The translations under genes were made by a program, and so were the position numbers. The notes below the pieces were generated by a model. The model worked only from the letters and a program-made list of their open reading frames with translations. It was not told the DNA's origin and made no database searches. 64,000 nucleotides of DNA from RUG14199 sp964629225 (GTDB lineage: Bacteria > Bacillota > Clostridia > Oscillospirales > CAG-272), in NCBI GenBank assembly GCA_964629225.1, contig CAZVQC010000007.1, forward strand, positions 1-64,000, given 5' to 3'. How positions within the stretch are numbered: position 1 is the first letter of the stretch; every line of letters starts with the position of its first letter. This document shows positions 59,366-64,000 of this stretch, piece by piece.

Positions 59366-59405
59366 ATTAAAAGGTCGGGCAAAGCATTTTGCCCGACCTT
59401 TTAAT
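59366..59405. terminator. Bidirectional terminator after the aminotransferase
   Basis: An 18-bp stem (arms beginning ATTAAAAGGTCGGG) with a four-base loop; A and T runs are part of the arms. Confidence 0.9.
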
Positions 59406-59433
59406 ATCCGCTGTGCCGTGTGATACGAGAAGT

Positions 59434-59610
59434 AAAAACCCTGCTTTCGCAAGGCGGGATCCTCACCGTTGCTTTGTGCTACCAACATCCGAGGAGGCGC
59501 GTCACGCAGAGGCGCCGTCGGGAGGTCTGCATACCCGCTTTCGGAATTCGGAGCCCTTTTATCAATTGTGGGTCTTAGGTCTCGCATTATCACGAACACA
59601 GCAGATATCA
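59434..59610 (-). ncRNA. ssrS: Candidate 6S RNA
   Basis: A minus-strand, non-coding stretch of about 175 bases begins after a TATTAT -10 (59616-59621) and ends at CCTTGC-GAAA-GCAGGG plus TTTTT (59434-59454). Near the 5' end it has UGCUGUGUUCGUG, like the conserved UGUUCGU-type start of 6S RNAs, and near the 3' end GGUAGCACA, which can pair with UGUGUU to close a long irregular hairpin. 6S RNA binds housekeeping RNA polymerase and mimics an open promoter. The next gene upstream besides DUF1292 is a cysteine desulfurase; in Bacillus one 6S gene lies near the rarA-cymR-iscS region. No good -35 was found. Moderate confidence only. Confidence 0.42.
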
Positions 59611-59660
59611 CTGTTATAATATGCTGTTTTTTTGAGGGGATACCTCATTTTCGAAAATAA

Positions 59661-59966
59661 TTATTTTCCTTCGTCGTAATCCACGTCGTTGAAGCTGTCG
59701 TCGAAGATGTCTGCGATGCGGTCGAATTCCTCATCGTCCTCGATAGTGGAAAGGAAGACGTCGCCGTTTTCGTCGACTTCACGGCGGAGAATGACATATT
59801 CTCCGTTCTGCTTTGATTCATCGGCGGGAATGAGGGCGTTGTAAGTGACGCCGTTCTCCATGTACTTGCCGATGAGCTCGTAATCTTCGTCTACTCCGTC
59901 CTCGTCTGTGAGTGTGTAGATCTCGGTGTCAAAATACTCTTCGTCATTGAATCTTTCGTCTGCCAT
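59661..59966 (-). CDS. DUF1292 family protein
   Basis: A 101-residue, very acidic protein: EIYTLTDEDGVDEDYELIGKY, split at DEDG, then NGVTYNALIPADE, YVILRREVDENGDVFLSTI and EEFDRIADIF match the YrzB-like DUF1292 family, small Firmicute proteins of unknown function usually found near ruvX and mltG. Neither is next to it here. It has its own promoter with an unusually long leader (about 255 bases). GGAG lies nine bases before the ATG. Confidence 0.9.
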   Translation of the reverse strand: MADERFNDEEYFDTEIYTLTDEDGVDEDYELIGKYMENGVTYNALIPADESKQNGEYVILRREVDENGDVFLSTIEDDEEFDRIADIFDDSFNDVDYDEGK

Positions 59967-60280
59967 GTTATGTTTCTCCGTTTCTTTTTTACAGCGGTAT
60001 CCGAAGGGCGGAAGTTCTCGCCTCTTGACAGTCCCTTGAAAACTATTTTAAAGTCTTTGGAAACCGCCGGTTTGAATTGATTTTTACCGTTTTTTGGGGC
60101 TTTGCGCTTTTTGATGCTTCTTTGGATTGCAAAGCCTTTGCTCCTCTTCAAAACTGTCACTTTTGGGATTCGGAACAGCTTCTGCGGAGCGATCGGCTCA
60201 GTGTCCCAACGCACCCTCTTCGATACTATTCTATACTATGTTGGGGTGCCTTGTCAAGGGGGTCAGCCGATTACGTTCTG
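59967..60280. other. Long leader of the DUF1292 gene and upstream interval
   Basis: From the promoter at 60228-60257 about 255 transcribed bases precede the DUF1292 ATG. A minus-strand frame opening at GTG 60214 is free of stops for 107 codons and very basic, but it overlaps the DUF1292 start and matches nothing I know, so I do not call it a gene. No riboswitch recognised. Confidence 0.5.
60228..60257 (-). promoter_or_regulatory. Sigma-A promoter for the DUF1292 gene
   Basis: On the minus strand: TTGACA (60252-60257), then TAGAAT at 18 bases or TATAGA at 16. Confidence 0.7.
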
Positions 60281-61456
60281 TTACTTTTTGATCCTTGCAA
60301 GGGAGGATATCCCACGTGTCAACTCTTTTATGAAGGCATCCACTTCGCTCTCGGTGTTCAGGTGGGAAAAAGAGAGCCTCAGGGTTGAGTCCGTGTCGGT
60401 CTCGCTGAGACCGAAGGACAGAAGTGCGGGACTTAAGTTTCTCGACCGTGCCGAGCAGGCGGAGCTCTTGGAAACGCAGATGCCTGCGGCGGAAAGGAAA
60501 TTCAGCATAGTCTCGCTTTTGATGCCGGCAATCGTCATGCTGAGAATGGAGGGGATCCTCTTTTCGGGGAGATTGAGCCTCACTCCGGCGGTCTCATTGA
60601 GGCGTTTCTCGGCGTATCTTGATATCTCACCGATCCTTTTTTCACGGTCATCAAATTCTCTCATCCCTTCCTCTGCCGCCGCGCCGAAAGCGGCGATGGC
60701 TGGAACGGATTCCGTTCCTCCGTGGAGACCATCCCCCTGACCGCCTCCGAAGATGACGGGGGAGATATTACGCGCTTTAATGACGCTTTCAGACAGGAAG
60801 AGAGCCGCCGAGCCCTTCAGTGAAAATATCTTGTGAGCGCTGACCGAGATCATGTCCGCGCCGATAAGCGACGGTGCGATCGGGATCTTCATGTAAGCTT
60901 GGACACAGTCGGAATGAATAACTGCCGCAGGGGATGCGGCTTTTATAATGTCGGACGCCCCTTTAACATCGTAGACGGCTCCCGTCTCGTTGTTGACGAG
61001 CATCACGGAGGCTACTATAACGTCCTTTGTGACGTTTTTCTTCAGCCATTCAAGATCGAGCTTTCCGCCGACTGTGGGAATCCTCAGAACATTGAAGCCG
61101 TTTTTTTCAAGATTCTCCGCAGTTGACTCCACCGAAGCATGCTCACCGGAGGTGATAGCGACAGTTCCGCGCCGTCCGTTTTTTTCGGGTCTTGCTTTGG
61201 CATTTATGACGCCGTTAATTGCCAGATTGTTCGCTTCTGTGCCGCTTGAAAGGAAGATGAGTCGTCCCATTCCCGGTCGCCTTATCCCCATTGACGAGGC
61301 GACACTTCGGGAGCATTTCTCAAGAAGCCGTCTTGCCTCTCCTCCCGCGGCATGAGCGGATGAGGGATTTCCCCACACCGTTCTCATGGCGTTTTCCGCA
61401 GCAGCTATTGCCGCATCGCAGGGCTTGGTTGTGGCACTGTTGTCAAAATAGATCAT
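60281..61456 (-). CDS. Cysteine desulfurase (NifS/IscS family)
   Basis: PLP enzyme that takes sulfur from cysteine for Fe-S clusters or tRNA thiolation. Length 391. MIYFDNSATTKP starts the fold; SGTEANNLAI, SGEHASV, NNETGAV, the PLP lysine in SVSAHKIFSLKG (about 207) and the active cysteine in SSACSARSRN (about 334) are present. The lysine loop reads HKIFSLKG instead of the usual HKIGGPKG, a mild divergence. Last gene of dusB-lipoprotein-desulfurase, six bases after the lipoprotein gene; its ribosome site is weak, suggesting coupling. No mnmA or nifU lies nearby. Confidence 0.93.
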   Translation of the reverse strand: MIYFDNSATTKPCDAAIAAAENAMRTVWGNPSSAHAAGGEARRLLEKCSRSVASSMGIRRPGMGRLIFLSSGTEANNLAINGVINAKARPEKNGRRGTVAITSGEHASVESTAENLEKNGFNVLRIPTVGGKLDLEWLKKNVTKDVIVASVMLVNNETGAVYDVKGASDIIKAASPAAVIHSDCVQAYMKIPIAPSLIGADMISVSAHKIFSLKGSAALFLSESVIKARNISPVIFGGGQGDGLHGGTESVPAIAAFGAAAEEGMREFDDREKRIGEISRYAEKRLNETAGVRLNLPEKRIPSILSMTIAGIKSETMLNFLSAAGICVSKSSACSARSRNLSPALLSFGLSETDTDSTLRLSFSHLNTESEVDAFIKELTRGISSLARIKK

Positions 61457-61462
61457 GGTATG

Positions 61463-62011
61463 TCAGTTGAATTTGAAGTTGTCAAGCATCTTTTGGACAT
61501 CATCAAGGTGAGAGTCAAAGATGTCCGGCACCGACGTGTAGGTGAATATTATTATCTGAGGGGCGCTGAAGGACTCTTTTTTTACCGTGACGACTTGCAT
61601 GAATTTGTAGGTCACCTCTCCCAGCTTCCCGGTATAGACGTATTTTTTTGCCCCGGACGAGTCAAGAGCCGTCTCCTCTGTGGATATCAGTTCAAACTCG
61701 GAATAGGTGCTGTTGAAGTCCTCAAGAAATCCGTCCCACCAACTGTCTGCCGTAAAGTCGGTATTCTTGGCGGAGAAGGACATAACGCTGACATTTGAGG
61801 CGTCGCTTGAAGAGTAGTAGGCAGTGGTGGCACCCGATGCCACGTCGCACTTCCAGCTTGACGGAACGTAGAACGAGTAACCTATGTTCTCGGCGGATGC
61901 TTTGACCATTCCGTCGGGAGCGGAGGTGTCTTTCTCACCGCAGGACGTCGCAAGCAGAGCGACCGTTGCCACTGTGATGATCGCAAGAAGAGTCGATATT
62001 ACTTTTTTCAT
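61463..62011 (-). CDS. Putative lipoprotein, PsbP-like fold
   Basis: A 182-residue exported protein. Signal peptide with lipobox LATSC (Cys24). The mature domain begins GYSFYVPSSWKCD, then SVMSFSAKN, and ends with a helix DSHLDDVQKMLDNFKF, a layout seen in PsbP/MOG1-like small lipoproteins. Function unknown. Its ATG overlaps the dusB stop by four bases, an odd but tight coupling with a tRNA-modifying enzyme. Confidence 0.78.
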   Translation of the reverse strand: MKKVISTLLAIITVATVALLATSCGEKDTSAPDGMVKASAENIGYSFYVPSSWKCDVASGATTAYYSSSDASNVSVMSFSAKNTDFTADSWWDGFLEDFNSTYSEFELISTEETALDSSGAKKYVYTGKLGEVTYKFMQVVTVKKESFSAPQIIIFTYTSVPDIFDSHLDDVQKMLDNFKFN

Positions 62012-63018
62012 GATGTTGTCTCCTTAATGGCGGGGTGACGAAGCATCTCCCGCAATATTTTTTCCGCCTCCGAATAGGTGGTGGCGTGATTCATTCTGTC
62101 TCTTGTAACTGCGCTCTGGCGCATTCCTTTGATAAAATGGGCAGCCCGTCCTCTGGACTCCCGTATTCCACGCTCTTCTCCCTTCTCAGCGATGATGTCT
62201 TTGATAAGTGAAAGTGCCGTGTCTATTCTTTCTTCGTCCGATGGTGGAGTGAACGGTTCTTTGGACATAGCACACCGGATCTTTTTGAAGATCCATGGGT
62301 CACCCAGTGCCGCCCTGCCGATCATGACTCCGTCACAGCCCGTCGTATCACGCATTTTAAGGGCTGTTTCGGGGGAGTTCACGTCACCGTTGCCTATTAC
62401 CGCCACTCCACTCGGAACTGCGTCTTTTACCCGCTTTATCACGCTGATATCGGCACCCGGACCGTACATTTGCTCCCGTGTGCGGCAGTGGACCGCAATA
62501 GCACTCGCTCCCGCATCACAAAGAGCCTTTGCAAACTCCGGTGCATTGATGCTGTCGCTGTTCCACCCGGCACGGATTTTCACCGTCAGTGGCAGTCCGT
62601 ATCCTTCAAGGGCACGTGACGTGGCTCTTACTATTTCGGCGGCAAGACGGACATCTTTCATCAAAGCGGAGCCGTCGCCGCAGGAAACTATCTTTTTTAC
62701 CGGACACCCCATGTTGATGTCTACGGCCACCGGCGAGCGGTGGAATGAGGCCCCGTTAAAGGAGGCTTCTGCGACCATGACGGCGCATTCCGCCATCTCT
62801 TTCGGATCATGTCCGAAAAGCTGGATAGATACCGGTCCCTCTCCTTCTGTTATCCTTGCAAGCTCACCGGTCTTTGCATCCCCGTAGCACATTGCCTTTG
62901 CCGAGATCATCTCGCTGACGGAAAAGGTGCAACCGAGGCTTTGGCACAACCGCCTCATGGGGCTGTCCGTGTAGCCCGCCATGGGGGCGAGCACCGTAAA
63001 AAACGGAATTTGTGACAC
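62008..63018 (-). CDS. dusB: tRNA-dihydrouridine synthase (DusB family)
   Basis: Flavin enzyme reducing uridines in the D-loop of tRNA. Length 336. LAPMAGYTDSPMRRL, then SVQLFGHDP-like SIQLFGHDP, DINMGCPVKKIVSCGDGSAL with the catalytic cysteine, VKIRAGW, HCRTREQMY and VIGNGDV are all present. The start is GTG 63018, six bases after GGAGGGG. The frame opens at ATG 63069, but that codon lies within the promoter -10 region. Confidence 0.95.
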   Translation of the reverse strand: MSQIPFFTVLAPMAGYTDSPMRRLCQSLGCTFSVSEMISAKAMCYGDAKTGELARITEGEGPVSIQLFGHDPKEMAECAVMVAEASFNGASFHRSPVAVDINMGCPVKKIVSCGDGSALMKDVRLAAEIVRATSRALEGYGLPLTVKIRAGWNSDSINAPEFAKALCDAGASAIAVHCRTREQMYGPGADISVIKRVKDAVPSGVAVIGNGDVNSPETALKMRDTTGCDGVMIGRAALGDPWIFKKIRCAMSKEPFTPPSDEERIDTALSLIKDIIAEKGEERGIRESRGRAAHFIKGMRQSAVTRDRMNHATTYSEAEKILREMLRHPAIKETTS

Positions 63019-63057
63019 GTTGATCCCCTCCTGACCGACTGCTCTGCCGTCGGTAAT

Positions 63058-63086
63058 AGGATACCACATTCCGAGCAGCTTTTCAA
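63058..63086 (-). promoter_or_regulatory. Sigma-A promoter for dusB-lipoprotein-desulfurase
   Basis: On the minus strand: TTGAAA, 17 bases, TATCCT. Confidence 0.65.
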
Positions 63087-63095
63087 GTACTAAGA

Positions 63096-63124
63096 AATAA
63101 AAAGCGGAGTTGCCTCCGCTTTTT
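63096..63124 (-). terminator. Intrinsic terminator after the ABC exporter
   Basis: A 10-bp stem (AAAAGCGGAG with CTCCGCTTTT), four-base loop; on the minus strand the T-run is TTTTTATTT. Confidence 0.85.
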
Positions 63125-63131
63125 GGAAATG

Positions 63132-64000
63132 TTATTCAAGTTCAAAAGCACCTGTGTAGAGCTGGTAATACTTGCCTTTTTGGTCGATGAGTTGTTCGTG
63201 ACTACCTCGTTCGATGATCCGCCCGTCCTCAAGAACCATGATAACGTTGGAATTACGGACTGTTGAGAGCCTGTGGGCGATGACGAATACCGTTCTGCCT
63301 TTCATGAGGCTGTCCATGCCCTTTTGAACGAGGGCTTCAGTCCTCGTGTCGATAGAAGAGGTGGCCTCGTCAAGTATCATTACCGGGGGATCCGCCACTG
63401 CCGCCCTTGCGATGGAAAGAAGCTGGCGTTGACCTTGAGAAAGGTTGGCGCCGTTTCCGGAAAGGGGAGTGTCGTATCCCTGGGGAAGTCTCTCGATGAA
63501 GTCGTGGGCGTTGGCAAGCTTTGCCGCTGCAATGCATTCCTCGTCCGTTGCATCGAGTCTTCCGTAGCGGATGTTGTCCATCACCGTTCCGGCAAACAGG
63601 TTCGTGTCCTGAAGGACGATGCCCATGGAACGGCGCAGGTCGGCTTTTTTGATCTTGTTGATATTGATGCCGTCATAACGGATCTTGCCGTCTGCGATAT
63701 CGTAGAAGCGGTTGATAAGGTTGGTGATTGTGGTCTTTCCCGCACCGGTCGCACCCACGAATGCCACCTTTTGTCCCGGCTCTGCGAAAAGTGAGATGTT
63801 GTGGAGCACCGTCTTTTCGGGAACGTAGCCGAAGTCCACGTCGAACATTCTGACGTCGCCTCGAAGAGGTGTGTAGGTGACGGTCCCGTCCTCGTGGGGA
63901 TGCTTCCATGCCCACGTTCCGGTGCGCTTGTCTGTCTCTGTTATGACGCCGTCCTTTTCAACGGAGTTGACGAGGGTAACGTATCCGTTGTCCTCTTCCG
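63132..64000 (-). CDS. ABC exporter, permease/ATPase fusion (C-terminal part)
   Basis: The frame continues without a stop to the right edge, so the gene is cut; about 289 C-terminal residues are visible. They hold a linker (KRTGTWAWKHPHEDGTVTY) and a complete nucleotide-binding domain: Walker A GATGAGKTT, Q-loop LQDTNLF, signature LSQGQRQLL, Walker B VMILDEATS and H-loop IAHRLSTV. The preceding membrane domain is off-window. This arrangement matches MsbA/MdlB-like half-exporters, often encoded as tandem pairs. An ATG at 63848 is internal, not the start. Cargo unknown. Confidence 0.93.
   Translation of the reverse strand, partial: EEDNGYVTLVNSVEKDGVITETDKRTGTWAWKHPHEDGTVTYTPLRGDVRMFDVDFGYVPEKTVLHNISLFAEPGQKVAFVGATGAGKTTITNLINRFYDIADGKIRYDGININKIKKADLRRSMGIVLQDTNLFAGTVMDNIRYGRLDATDEECIAAAKLANAHDFIERLPQGYDTPLSGNGANLSQGQRQLLSIARAAVADPPVMILDEATSSIDTRTEALVQKGMDSLMKGRTVFVIAHRLSTVRNSNVIMVLEDGRIIERGSHEQLIDQKGKYYQLYTGAFELE

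Larger units (their letters stand above)
59325..59660. other. Interval between the aminotransferase and DUF1292 genes
   Basis: Holds the aminotransferase terminator and, on the minus strand, a candidate structured RNA of about 175 bases. An extended -10 (TGTTATAAT, 59612-59620) faces right on the plus strand without a gene ahead of it. Confidence 0.5.

Noticed and set aside
59606..59620. Plus-strand promoter (TGTTATAAT) for an antisense RNA over DUF1292
   Set aside because: No matching -35 and no gene or structured RNA ahead; likely chance in an A+T-rich spot.
59891..60214. 107-codon basic frame before DUF1292
   Set aside because: It overlaps the DUF1292 start, opens with GTG without a clear ribosome site and resembles no family.

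Overview
The window looks like chromosome from a low-to-mid G+C Clostridia (Bacillota), probably an uncultured or gut-type lineage; genus cannot be read from it. Reasons: GGAGG ribosome binding sites with frequent GTG and TTG starts, sigma-A promoters with 17-bp spacers, lipobox lipoproteins, intrinsic terminators, AddAB instead of RecBCD, a YhaO/YhaN-type repair pair, the sepF-yggT-ylmH-divIVA-lspA-rluD division cluster, rpmH-rnpA-yidD-yidC-jag-rsmG, and DUF6472 and DUF1292 proteins. No rRNA, tRNA, CRISPR array, phage or intact insertion sequence was seen.

Layout. 1-9.3 kb (minus): one likely nine-gene operon, rbfA > nrnA > truB > DMT transporter > ribbon-helix-helix protein > MBOAT acyltransferase > DHHW protein > lipoprotein > GyrB-like topoisomerase, ending at an intrinsic terminator. 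9.3-23.4 kb (plus): YhaO/YhaN-like DNA repair pair, a membrane-fusion protein, yggS, sepF (with a perfect consensus promoter buried inside yggS), yggT, ylmH, divIVA, lspA, rluD, then pgk-tpiA and a cation/proton antiporter. 23.5-37.2 kb (minus): a cyclic-di-GMP region. A membrane diguanylate cyclase stands alone. A cytosolic EAL phosphodiesterase gene is followed immediately by a c-di-GMP-I riboswitch and terminator, then eight tightly packed genes: VTC domain, DUF4956, CotH kinase, TIM-barrel glycosidase, HEAT protein, processive GT2, DivIVA-like coiled coil, membrane EAL protein. 37.4-46.5 kb: esterase, DUF6472, comM-like ATPase, the rpmH-rsmG block, a HAD phosphatase and a lipid kinase. 46.8-47.6 kb: decayed blaI/blaR1 pair with an intact operator palindrome. 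47.6-57 kb: lipoprotein, QueG-like protein, addB, addA, radical SAM protein. 57-64 kb: SGNH hydrolase, aminotransferase, a candidate 6S RNA, DUF1292, cysteine desulfurase, lipoprotein, dusB, and a partial ABC exporter running off the right edge.

The most interesting system is 25.5-37.2 kb. I read it as an envelope-polysaccharide machine whose transcription past the first phosphodiesterase gene is gated by a c-di-GMP-sensing RNA, and whose last gene encodes a second probable phosphodiesterase, so the operon would shut itself down. The riboswitch call rests on visible conserved elements; the polysaccharide and feedback roles are inference.
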